A DNA stretch of 64,000 nt from Mangrovibacterium diazotrophicum (GTDB lineage: Bacteria; Bacteroidota; Bacteroidia; Bacteroidales; Prolixibacteraceae): NCBI RefSeq assembly GCF_003610535.1, contig NZ_RAPN01000001.1:2157320-2221319 (forward strand), given 5' to 3'. The notes under the pieces were generated by a model. It worked only from the letters and a program-made list of their open reading frames with translations, was not told the DNA's origin and made no database searches. The position numbers and the translations under genes were made by a program. Of this stretch, positions 7,771 to 14,844 are shown one piece after another. The stretch's first letter is position 1. The number at the start of each line of letters is the position of its first letter.

Positions 7771-8862
7771 TCAATCTTCAATTAAATACAAATAATCGTA
7801 GTGTACAATTGGCTTTTTATACTTGGTTCCGGCCTCCGTCTCTGCCTTCTCAGATTCGAACTGGGCTTTACCCCAACCGACCAAATTTCCTTGCTCATCG
7901 ACAATCTTTACAATGTCTCCTTTTTCAAAGCTTCCTTTCACATCAACGACGCCAATCAGCAACAAACTGGTCGCCATTTCCGAGTAAAGTGCGTCGCGGG
8001 CTCCCTGGTTGATCACCAACTCGCCTTTGGCAAAACTGTCAGAATAAGCAATCCATTTTTTGACGTTGGAAGCCTTGCGTGCTTCGGCTTTGAACAAAGT
8101 GTGTTTCGCCTGCCGGTCCACCCGCAAAATATCCGTCAGAATATGGTCTTTCAAGCCACTGGCAATATGAACCTCAATTCCTTCTTTGGCTACTTTACGT
8201 GCGATCGAACTTTTCGTTAACATACCTCCGCGTCCAAAACCGGATTTCTGCTTCGAAACATTTTTCATCCAGTCCTTGTCTTTCGCGTCGATCTCTTCAA
8301 TGATGTTTGACGTGGGCAACGAAGGGTCACCATCGTAAATACCCTCAACATTACTCAATATAATCAGCGCTTCCGAATTCTGCATGGATGCGATCAAGCC
8401 CGAAAGCTCGTCGTTATCGGTGAACATCAACTCTGAAACTGAAATGGTATCATTCTCATTGACAATCGGGAGAACCCGGTTCTCCAGCAAAGTAGTGATA
8501 CAATTTTTCATGTTCAGGTAGTGGTCCCTGTCCGCAAAATTATCTTTGGTCGTCAACACCTGCGCGCAAACGATCCCGTGTTCGCGGAAGAAATCGGCGT
8601 AGCGATTTATCAGCTTCACCTGCCCTACCGCCGAGCACAACTGCCGGGCAGAAACGGTATCCAGCTTTTTTTGCAGTTTCAGTTCGCTGCGACCGGCGGC
8701 CACAGCACCCGATGACACCAAAATAACCTCAACTCCTTTTTGATGAAGCCAGGCAAGCTGATCGACCAAATGCGCGATGCGGGCCACATTCAATGTCCCG
8801 TCAGACTTGGTTAGAACGTTACTACCGACCTTTACGGTAACTTTTTTATAGCGTAAGCTCAT
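7771..8862 (-). CDS. proB: Glutamate 5-kinase with PUA-like C-terminal domain
   Basis: A 363-residue kinase that phosphorylates L-glutamate at the gamma-carboxyl, step 1 of proline synthesis. The amino-acid kinase domain (about residues 1-255) shows TVKVGSNVLTKSDGTLN, VSSGAVAAGRSEL, NENDTISVSELMFTDNDELSGLIA and KSGFGRGGMLTK. The remaining roughly 100 residues (GELVINQGARDALYSEMATSLL onward) fit the PUA domain of full-length ProB. ProB is usually feedback-inhibited by proline. It starts 13 nt after proC and precedes proA in the combined arginine/proline operon. Confidence 0.94.
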   Translation of the reverse strand: MSLRYKKVTVKVGSNVLTKSDGTLNVARIAHLVDQLAWLHQKGVEVILVSSGAVAAGRSELKLQKKLDTVSARQLCSAVGQVKLINRYADFFREHGIVCAQVLTTKDNFADRDHYLNMKNCITTLLENRVLPIVNENDTISVSELMFTDNDELSGLIASMQNSEALIILSNVEGIYDGDPSLPTSNIIEEIDAKDKDWMKNVSKQKSGFGRGGMLTKSSIARKVAKEGIEVHIASGLKDHILTDILRVDRQAKHTLFKAEARKASNVKKWIAYSDSFAKGELVINQGARDALYSEMATSLLLIGVVDVKGSFEKGDIVKIVDEQGNLVGWGKAQFESEKAETEAGTKYKKPIVHYDYLYLIED

Positions 8863-8875
8863 AGTGCATCAGGGC

Positions 8876-9667
8876 TTAACCGATTTTATTATACGATGCA
8901 ATCAACCCCTGAATAACAGACGAGCTAAAACCTTGATGTTCCATCTCGTTGATCCCGGTAATGGTCACCCCGCGCGGCGTCGTTACTTTGTCGATTTCGC
9001 GCTCCGGGTGATTTCCGGTATCCATAATTAACTGCACAGCTCCTTTTACAGTCTGTGCGGTAATAAATTGAGCCATCTCTGCACCAAAGCCCATCTCGAT
9101 TCCGCCTTGCATGGCAGCGCGTACATAACGTAGCGCGAAAGCAGTTCCGCAAGAAGCCAAAACCGTTGCAGCTCCCATCAGCTCTTCCGAGATAATAACA
9201 GTCTCTCCCAATTGGTCGAACAACTCTTTTACCATTTCCAGGCAATCTTTCGTGTTACCATTTCCGGCAATACAAGTCATTGATTCCTGAATAGAGATCG
9301 CCGTATTTGGCATCACACGAAGAATCTTCTTATCGGCACCTGCCATTTCGGCCAGGTCCTTTAAGTTGACGCCTGCGACAATCGACACCAGAATTTTATC
9401 TGGAGTCAGCACGTCCTTCAACAGCTCGATGACGCCTTGAATGTGATAAGGTTTAACAGCGAAAATCACCAGCTCGGCAGACTTTACAGCTTCAGCATTG
9501 TCAGAAGTTGCTGCAAATCCCAAGGCTTTCAGCTCGTTTAGTTTCGCTTCGCGCGGATCGGAAATTGAAATAGAAGATGCCGGGAGATATCCTGACTTCA
9601 GAATCCCGTTAGCGATTGCACCACCCATATTTCCTGCGCCAATAATGGCAATTTTTCCGACTTTCAT
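8876..9667 (-). CDS. proC: Pyrroline-5-carboxylate reductase
   Basis: A 263-residue NAD(P)H-dependent reductase catalysing the last step of proline synthesis. It opens KIAIIGAGNMGGAIANGILKSG, a Rossmann dinucleotide-binding motif, contains VIFAVKPYHIQGV and RVMPNTAISIQESMT (family signatures), and ends with the segment VTTPRGVTITGINEMEHQGF, which matches the conserved C-terminal P5CR signature. The length is standard. It sits between argD and proB. Its 5' side is a patterned spacer of about 155 nt; no promoter was identified there. Confidence 0.95.
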   Translation of the reverse strand: MKVGKIAIIGAGNMGGAIANGILKSGYLPASSISISDPREAKLNELKALGFAATSDNAEAVKSAELVIFAVKPYHIQGVIELLKDVLTPDKILVSIVAGVNLKDLAEMAGADKKILRVMPNTAISIQESMTCIAGNGNTKDCLEMVKELFDQLGETVIISEELMGAATVLASCGTAFALRYVRAAMQGGIEMGFGAEMAQFITAQTVKGAVQLIMDTGNHPEREIDKVTTPRGVTITGINEMEHQGFSSSVIQGLIASYNKIG

Positions 9668-9689
9668 GTGTTCAATGTTTTATGCCGAA

Positions 9690-9800
9690 CCGGATACGAT
9701 CGTCTGTCATTTGGCATTGATTGTCATTTATTGTTTTTCGTCACAACGAATGACTATAAATGACTTCTTAAATGACAACAAATGACTGTAGCGAATCGCT
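9690..9800. repeat. Patterned GTCATTT/AAATGAC spacer between argD and proC
   Basis: The spacer repeats the word GTCATTT on one side (GTCATTTGGCATTGATTGTCA, starting near 9706) and its reverse complement on the other (AATGACTATAAATGACTTC, then AAATGACAACAAATGACTG). The two sides can fold back on each other. Word copies are imperfect and irregularly spaced, so it is not a simple tandem repeat. No ORF, no T-run. Confidence 0.6.
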
Positions 9801-9822
9801 CTCACAGTCCGGAGTTGTTATG

Positions 9823-10965
9823 CTACGCTTCCGCGTATAATTCGTTCAATACTTTTTCAAATTTAGAGATAAAATACGCTGCTTCTTCCATGGTCAAACT
9901 CAGCGGTGGCAACAACCGGATGATGTTCGTTCCCGAAACGCCGGTGAAGACTTTCTCTTCCGTCAGCAATTTTGAACGAATTTCTTTAATCGGCTCTTCA
10001 AACTCCAAACCGATCATCAAGCCGTGCCCACGAACTTCTTTGATTTGCTTGTAGCCCGCCAGTTTTTCCATCAGGTATTCACCAACTTTTGCAGCATTTT
10101 CAACCAGCTTCTCCTGTTCCATAATTTCGAGAACAGCGATGCCAGCTGCGCAAGCCAGGTAATTTCCACCGAAGGTAGTTCCCAACATTCCATACCAAGG
10201 CTTCAATTCAGGTTGAATTAACAAGCCACCGATCGGAAAGCCGTTCCCCATTCCTTTGGCAGTGGTAATCAAATCGGGCTTTACATCGGTGTATTGGAAA
10301 GCGAAAAACTTTCCGCTACGTCCGTACCCCGATTGAATTTCATCCAAAATAAGCAGTGTGCCATACTTTTTACATTGGCGTTCCAGCTCTTCAAGGAAGG
10401 CAGGATCGGGGACACGAATTCCCCCGATTCCCTGAATGCCCTCTACAATGATTGCTGCAACATCTTCAGCCTTTAAATGCAGCACTACTTGCTCAATATC
10501 GTTTAGCGGCAGGATAACCGCATTTTCTGTTTCGTTTACCGGAGCTACAATTTTCGGATTGTCGGTAATAGCCACCGCTGCCGATGTACGACCGTGAAAT
10601 CCTTTATTGAAGCTGATAATTTTTTTACGTCCTGTTGCAAAAGAGGCCAGCTTGATGGCATTTTCGTTCGCTTCGGCTCCCGAGTTTACCAGGAACAACT
10701 GATAATCGTCCAAGCCGGACGCTTTGCCCAACTTGTCGGCCAATTCCTGTTGCTGCGGGATAACTACCGAGTTACTGTAAAAACCGATCTGGTTAAGCTG
10801 ATCGATAATTTTTTGCACATAGTGCGGATGACTGTGTCCCACTGAAATTACGGCATGTCCCCCGTACAAATCCAAGTATTTATTGCCCTCGCTGTCCCAC
10901 ATGTAAGAGCCTTCAGCCTTTACTGGAGTGATATTAAACAGCGGATATACATCGAAAAGTTTCAT
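9823..10965 (-). CDS. argD: N-acyl (acetyl/succinyl)-ornithine aminotransferase
   Basis: A 380-residue class-III PLP aminotransferase that converts N-acylglutamate semialdehyde to N-acylornithine with glutamate as amino donor. It shows YLDLYGGHAVISVGHSHP, the pyridoxal-pocket segment FLVNSGAEANENAIKLA, the helper-Asp region LILDEIQSGYGRSGKF, and the Schiff-base Lys in TTAKGMGNGFPIGG. The length is typical. The N-succinyl substrate is inferred from ArgF' in the same operon. Located between argC and proC, with an 87-nt patterned spacer upstream. Confidence 0.93.
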   Translation of the reverse strand: MKLFDVYPLFNITPVKAEGSYMWDSEGNKYLDLYGGHAVISVGHSHPHYVQKIIDQLNQIGFYSNSVVIPQQQELADKLGKASGLDDYQLFLVNSGAEANENAIKLASFATGRKKIISFNKGFHGRTSAAVAITDNPKIVAPVNETENAVILPLNDIEQVVLHLKAEDVAAIIVEGIQGIGGIRVPDPAFLEELERQCKKYGTLLILDEIQSGYGRSGKFFAFQYTDVKPDLITTAKGMGNGFPIGGLLIQPELKPWYGMLGTTFGGNYLACAAGIAVLEIMEQEKLVENAAKVGEYLMEKLAGYKQIKEVRGHGLMIGLEFEEPIKEIRSKLLTEEKVFTGVSGTNIIRLLPPLSLTMEEAAYFISKFEKVLNELYAEA

Positions 10966-11052
10966 AATTTTTCAAAGTAAAAAGTAAAAAGCTACAAGCT
11001 TCAAGTTCCGAACATCTGAAAATCCGAGAATCCAGATATCCGAAAATCTGTC
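10966..11052. repeat. Patterned spacer between argC and argD
   Basis: The 87-nt gap is composed of drifting words: AAAGTAAAAAGTAAAAAGC, then CTACAAGCTTCAAGTTC, then AAAATCCGAGAATCCAGATAT followed by CCGAAAATC. No gene or terminator is seen. Same style as the other four spacers. Confidence 0.55.
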
Positions 11053-12027
11053 TTAAAATGAAACCGGTTTTAAATTCAGCCCGGTCTTCTCGTCCAACCC
11101 AAATTGCAGGTTCATATTTTGAACAGCTTGTCCTGATGCGCCTTTCAGCAAATTATCTGTTACGCTCAAAATCATCAGTTTGCTGCCATGTTTTTCTAAA
11201 TGCAAAATGGCCTTGTTGGTGTTAACCACCTGCTTCACATCCGGGTTTTCCTTCGTAACAAAAACAAACGGATGCTCGGCATAATAGCTTTCATACAGAC
11301 TCACTGCCTCGTCCAACGTGCCGGCAAATTCGGTATAAGTTGAAACGAAAATGCCGCGAGTGTGATTTCCGCGCACCGGGATAAAGTTGATGGCTTTATC
11401 GTAGCCTGGTTGCAGTTGTTTCACACTTTGGGTAATCTCACCCAAATGCTGGTGTTGAAACGCTTTGTAAACCGAAACGTTACCACTACGCCAGCTGAAG
11501 TGAGAGGTTGACGACGGAGCCTGTCCCGCGCCTGTTGATCCGGTGATTGCATGAACGTGCAACTCGTCGGTGAGCAGGCCGGCTGCGGCAAGGGGCAACA
11601 TTGTCAATTGGATTCCCGTTGCAAAGCATCCCGGGTTGGCAATGTGCCCCGATTGTCGGATTGTTTCGCGGTTCAATTCCGGCAAACCGTACACAAAGTC
11701 ATTTCCTTCAGCTTTCAAACGGTAGTCGTGACTCAGGTCAATAATTTTGACAGTTGAAGGAATGTCATTCGCGGTGACAAACTCCTTCGATTTTCCGTGG
11801 CCCATGCACAGGAAGATCACATCGCTCAGACTAAAGTCGGGTTCAGCGACAAAAGTCAGATCAGTGTCTCCCAGCAGGTCGCGGTGCACTTCGTAGATTG
11901 GGTTACCCGCGTTACTGCTACTCTGGATGAATGCCAGTTCAGCTTGCGGGTGGTTCAACAAAATCCGGATCAATTCGCCTGCCGTGTAACCGGCTCCTCC
12001 AATAATTCCAACTTTGATTTTGCTCAT
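11053..12027 (-). CDS. argC: N-acyl-gamma-glutamyl-phosphate reductase
   Basis: A 324-residue NADPH-dependent dehydrogenase for step 3 of arginine synthesis. It begins KVGIIGGAGYTAGELIRILLNHP, the dinucleotide-binding motif and ArgC signature, and carries the catalytic Cys in HIANPGCFATGIQL. FIPVRGNHTRGIFVS and DNLLKGASGQAVQNMN are also characteristic. The length fits the single-domain type. It follows argG by only 9 nt, so the two are cotranscribed and probably translationally close. Confidence 0.95.
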   Translation of the reverse strand: MSKIKVGIIGGAGYTAGELIRILLNHPQAELAFIQSSSNAGNPIYEVHRDLLGDTDLTFVAEPDFSLSDVIFLCMGHGKSKEFVTANDIPSTVKIIDLSHDYRLKAEGNDFVYGLPELNRETIRQSGHIANPGCFATGIQLTMLPLAAAGLLTDELHVHAITGSTGAGQAPSSTSHFSWRSGNVSVYKAFQHQHLGEITQSVKQLQPGYDKAINFIPVRGNHTRGIFVSTYTEFAGTLDEAVSLYESYYAEHPFVFVTKENPDVKQVVNTNKAILHLEKHGSKLMILSVTDNLLKGASGQAVQNMNLQFGLDEKTGLNLKPVSF

Positions 12028-12036
12028 CGCTCCGGA

Positions 12037-13230
12037 CTAATATTTTTTATTGACTGAATTGTAAATTTTTAAGGATGTACCCAAAATTTTGGTGAAGCCT
12101 TTCACATCGTCGGCAGTCCAGGCTTTATTCATTTCACCGTATTCACCGAAATCAGATTTCATCAGGTCGTAAGGTGAATCGATGCCAACCAATACAAATT
12201 GATAAGGACGCAATTTCACGATAACTTTACCGGAAACTGAAGCCTGTGTGCTTTCGAGGAATTTCTCGATATCGCGCATCACCGGATCCAGGTAAAGCGA
12301 CTCGTGCAGGAACATGCCATACCAAGTGCTCAACTGCTCTTTCCAGTACATTTGCCATTTGGTCAAAGTGTGCTTTTCGAGCATTTGGTGCGCTTTAATA
12401 ATGATCATCGGCGCAGCGGCTTCAAAACCAACACGGCCTTTGATACCGATGATGGTATCGCCAATGTGCATGTCGCGCCCAATCGCATATTTCGATGCAA
12501 TGGCTTCCAGATCACGAATGGCTTCAACCGTATTGAAGTAGCGTTTTCCGTCCACGCCTTTCAATTCACCTTCTACAAAATCGAGTGTGATTTCGCGCTC
12601 ACCTTGTTCGGTCAACTGAGAAGGGTAAGCCGATTCCGGCAATGTTTTATCTGAAGTCAGGGTTTCTTTTCCGCCAATACTGGTTCCCCAAAGGCCTTTA
12701 TTAATCGAGTAGGCCATTTTGCTCCAGTCGGCTTCAACTCCGTGTTTTTTCAGGTAATCAATTTCTTCCTGACGCGTCAACACTAAGTCACGTGTTGGAG
12801 TCAGAATTTTGATATCCGGCGCTAAAACTTCAAAGGTCAGGTCAAAACGCACCTGATCGTTTCCGGCACCGGTACTTCCGTGCGCCACATATTTAGCGCC
12901 AATTTTTTTCGCATATTCAATAATGGCAATCGCCTGAAATATACGCTCCGAACTAACTGAAATGGGGTAAGTATTGTTTCGCAACACGTTTCCGAAAACC
13001 ATGTATTTAATACTCTTCTCGTAGTACGTGTCGGTTACATCAAGGGTAACATGTTTGGCTGAGCCCAGCTCGTAAGCTTTTTTCTCAATTGTTTCCAGCT
13101 CTTCTTTTCCAAAACCTCCGGTGTTGGCGATCGCTGTGTAAACTTCCAAACCTTTTTCTACTGACAAGTATTTTGCACAAAACGAGGTATCCAACCCGCC
13201 ACTGTATGCTAATACTACCTTATCTTTCAT
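12037..13230 (-). CDS. argG: Argininosuccinate synthase
   Basis: A 397-residue ATP-dependent ligase joining citrulline and aspartate. The N-terminal ATP pyrophosphatase loop is KVVLAYSGGLDTSFCAKYL; AHGSTGAGNDQVRFD is the conserved substrate segment near residues 115-130. In a succinyl pathway a deacylase must act between ArgF' and ArgG; neither that deacylase nor argH is in this window. The gene lies 158 nt after the acyltransferase and 9 nt before argC. Confidence 0.95.
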   Translation of the reverse strand: MKDKVVLAYSGGLDTSFCAKYLSVEKGLEVYTAIANTGGFGKEELETIEKKAYELGSAKHVTLDVTDTYYEKSIKYMVFGNVLRNNTYPISVSSERIFQAIAIIEYAKKIGAKYVAHGSTGAGNDQVRFDLTFEVLAPDIKILTPTRDLVLTRQEEIDYLKKHGVEADWSKMAYSINKGLWGTSIGGKETLTSDKTLPESAYPSQLTEQGEREITLDFVEGELKGVDGKRYFNTVEAIRDLEAIASKYAIGRDMHIGDTIIGIKGRVGFEAAAPMIIIKAHQMLEKHTLTKWQMYWKEQLSTWYGMFLHESLYLDPVMRDIEKFLESTQASVSGKVIVKLRPYQFVLVGIDSPYDLMKSDFGEYGEMNKAWTADDVKGFTKILGTSLKIYNSVNKKY

Positions 13231-13388
13231 TTTAGTTGATTTTTAAAAAAGTGATGACACAAATCCAGCATTTACTGAAAACTTACAACTTTACTAACCT
13301 TACAACCTGCCGGAACTACTGTTTAACAATTAATCCTGAAAATTCCTATGATACTTACTTGTTCCAAACAGGCCTTTTATGAAAAAAA

Positions 13389-14102
13389 TTAATCCTGAAA
13401 TGACTGCCGAACAGTGCCACCACTTATATCTTGTTTTACTCTTTTAAACACATTAAAGTTTAATTCTTTACCCCCATTCATCGATTTTGGTTTTAATTTC
13501 CCAATCATCTCGATCAAGGATATTTTCTTCGGCTTAACCTCTGCTGCTTGCTTGGCTTTTTCCCAGGCCGGGTCGAACAACATTCCGGTGCACAAACACT
13601 TGGAACGTCCGGTACGCTGCAGAATATCGTAGTTCACGCAGCTCTGACAACCTTTCCAGAAACTCTCATCATCTGTCAATTCCGAGAATGTTACCGGACG
13701 GTATCCCAACTCGTGGTTGATTTTCATCACCGCCAAGCCGGTCGTCAAACCGAATATTTTTGCATCGGGGAATTTTTTTCGCGACAATTCAAAAGCTTTC
13801 TTTTTGATCTCGCGAGCCAAACCTCCACCACGATAATCTTTTACAACGATCAAACCTGAGTTGGCAACAAAACGGTTGTGCCCCCATGATTCGACGTAAC
13901 AAAAACCAGCAAACTTCTCACCATCGAGTGCTATAATTGCTTTGCCTTCGCTGATTTTAGTGGTAATATACTCATCGGTACGACGAGCGATACCAGTGCC
14001 ACGCTCTTTCGATGCCGCATCGATGGTGTCGTTAATAACGGTCACATACTTCAGATGAGACTCATCTGCAACAACTACTTTTACTTCTCCGAATGTCTTC
14101 AT
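13389..14102 (-). CDS. GNAT acyltransferase, candidate N-succinyl/acetylglutamate synthase
   Basis: A GNAT-fold protein of 237 residues from the ATG at 14102, which lies 4 nt after argR; an ATG at 14117 would overlap argR. The acyl-CoA loop is VVKDYRGGGLAREIKKKAF near residues 86-104. After the fold comes an unusual four-cysteine motif, C152-x2-C155-x13-C169-x-C171, that could bind a metal. No classical argA or argJ is present, and the gene sits between argR and argG, as does the Bacteroides thetaiotaomicron gene that I recall being assigned genetically to N-succinylglutamate synthesis. Step 1 of the pathway is therefore the best call; the acyl donor is inferred. Confidence 0.8.
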   Translation of the reverse strand: MKTFGEVKVVVADESHLKYVTVINDTIDAASKERGTGIARRTDEYITTKISEGKAIIALDGEKFAGFCYVESWGHNRFVANSGLIVVKDYRGGGLAREIKKKAFELSRKKFPDAKIFGLTTGLAVMKINHELGYRPVTFSELTDDESFWKGCQSCVNYDILQRTGRSKCLCTGMLFDPAWEKAKQAAEVKPKKISLIEMIGKLKPKSMNGGKELNFNVFKRVKQDISGGTVRQSFQD

Positions 14103-14106
14103 TTCT

Positions 14107-14592
14107 CTACTTGCCAATCTTGTCCTGTAACTTAGGCATTATTAATACCAGACTATTTTTAAGATCCCGAGGGCTAACTCCTTCCCGCATTACCAGTAAA
14201 ATGGTATCATCTCCGGCAATACTCCCCAAAATCTCGTATGGTTCTGCATTATCTAAAACGGCAGCAATGCTGCTGGCATACCCAGGTCGTGTTCTCATGA
14301 CGGCCAGGTTACCGGAAAAACTCAAATCGCGAAAACCGTCTGCCAGAAAATTCACTTCATCACTCGCGTCGCGGCTTTCAACGTTCATGCCTTCCGGTAT
14401 CACGTACATATAGCCCAAATCGCCCGAAGGCACTTTAGCTACTTTTAAGGCTTTCAGATCGCGCGACAATGTTGCCTGAGTCAGATCAAATCCCTGTGCG
14501 TGCAACTTCACCAACAATTCATCCTGGCTGCGTATTTCGCTGGAGGTGATGATCTGTTTTATGGCTAATTGTCTGCTAACGCGATTCTTCAT
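14107..14592 (-). CDS. argR: Arginine repressor/regulator ArgR
   Basis: A 161-residue regulator. The N-terminal winged helix includes RQLAIKQIITSSEIRSQDEL and the DNA-reading segment TQATLSRDLKALKVAKVP. The C-terminal domain contains GSIAGDDTILLV, the arginine-binding/hexamerisation motif. The start at 14592 is preferred because homology begins MKNRVSRQ; a further upstream ATG would read through the promoter region. It is the first gene of the operon and divergent from carA, a position from which it can control both directions. Autoregulation is likely but not shown. Confidence 0.93.
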   Translation of the reverse strand: MKNRVSRQLAIKQIITSSEIRSQDELLVKLHAQGFDLTQATLSRDLKALKVAKVPSGDLGYMYVIPEGMNVESRDASDEVNFLADGFRDLSFSGNLAVMRTRPGYASSIAAVLDNAEPYEILGSIAGDDTILLVMREGVSPRDLKNSLVLIMPKLQDKIGK

Positions 14593-14593
14593 T

Positions 14594-14611
14594 TTTGTAT
14601 ATATATGCAAA
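14594..14611. promoter_or_regulatory. Near-palindrome at the argR start, possible operator
   Basis: TTTGTATATATATGCAAA is an 18-bp palindrome with one mismatched pair, directly upstream of the argR ATG. It does not match the E. coli ARG box (TGAAT-N4-ATTCA) well, but position and symmetry suit an autoregulatory operator. AT-rich chance symmetry is the alternative. Confidence 0.35.
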
Positions 14612-14618
14612 TACACTG

Positions 14619-14648
14619 CAAATTTATTCATTATTTGTAAAAAACAAA
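14619..14648 (-). promoter_or_regulatory. Bacteroidota-type promoter for the argR operon
   Basis: On the minus strand TTTG (14645-14648) is followed after 18 nt by TAAATTTG (14619-14626), matching the -33 TTTG and -7 TAnnTTTG elements of the Bacteroidota primary sigma factor. Transcription would start about 20 nt before the argR ATG. Confidence 0.6.
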
Positions 14649-14651
14649 TTT

Positions 14652-14677
14652 TAATTCAGGAATTATTTCTATTTTTG
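14652..14677 (+). promoter_or_regulatory. carA promoter -7 box with adjacent palindrome
   Basis: TATTTTTG (14670-14677) is an exact TAnnTTTG box. No good TTTG lies at the usual upstream distance. Instead a palindrome TAATTC-AG-GAATTA (14652-14665) occupies the -33 region, where a bound regulator such as ArgR could block or activate. Transcription would start near 14685, giving a leader of about 160 nt before carA. Confidence 0.5.
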
Positions 14678-14773
14678 TACCGGATTTAAAAAACGGGGTG
14701 TTAAGCCCTATATGAAAAAGCGATAGATTAATTTCTGAAAAAGTGAACAGAAAACATCAAAACAATAGAAAAT

Positions 14774-14842
14774 ATGCACAATGCGTTTGACCTACTTCCC
14801 GTAGACAGACGCATTTTTTTTAATCAATATAAGCGATCATAG
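14774..14842 (+). CDS. Putative carA leader peptide (22 codons)
   Basis: This ORF starts ATG at 14774 and stops TAG at 14840-14842, two nt before the carA ATG. It begins MHNAFDLLPVDRR and reads straight through the terminator hairpin at 14780-14815, with adjacent Arg codons AGA CGC in the 3' arm. An A-rich stretch precedes the ATG, the usual Bacteroidota initiation context. The arrangement recalls the E. coli pyrBI leader, whose ribosome prevents termination when RNA polymerase slows at low UTP. Either pyrimidine or arginine supply could be sensed. Not proven to be translated. Confidence 0.6.
   Translation: MHNAFDLLPVDRRIFFNQYKRS
14780..14821 (+). terminator. Attenuator terminator in the carA leader
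   Basis: AATGCGTTTG (14780-14789) pairs with CAGACGCATT (14806-14815, one G-U pair). A small internal loop follows, then CTAC/GTAG closes the loop TTCCC. Eight T residues follow (14814-14821). It is a full intrinsic terminator 24 nt upstream of the carA start, so carAB expression requires readthrough. Confidence 0.8.
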
Positions 14843-14844
14843 AA

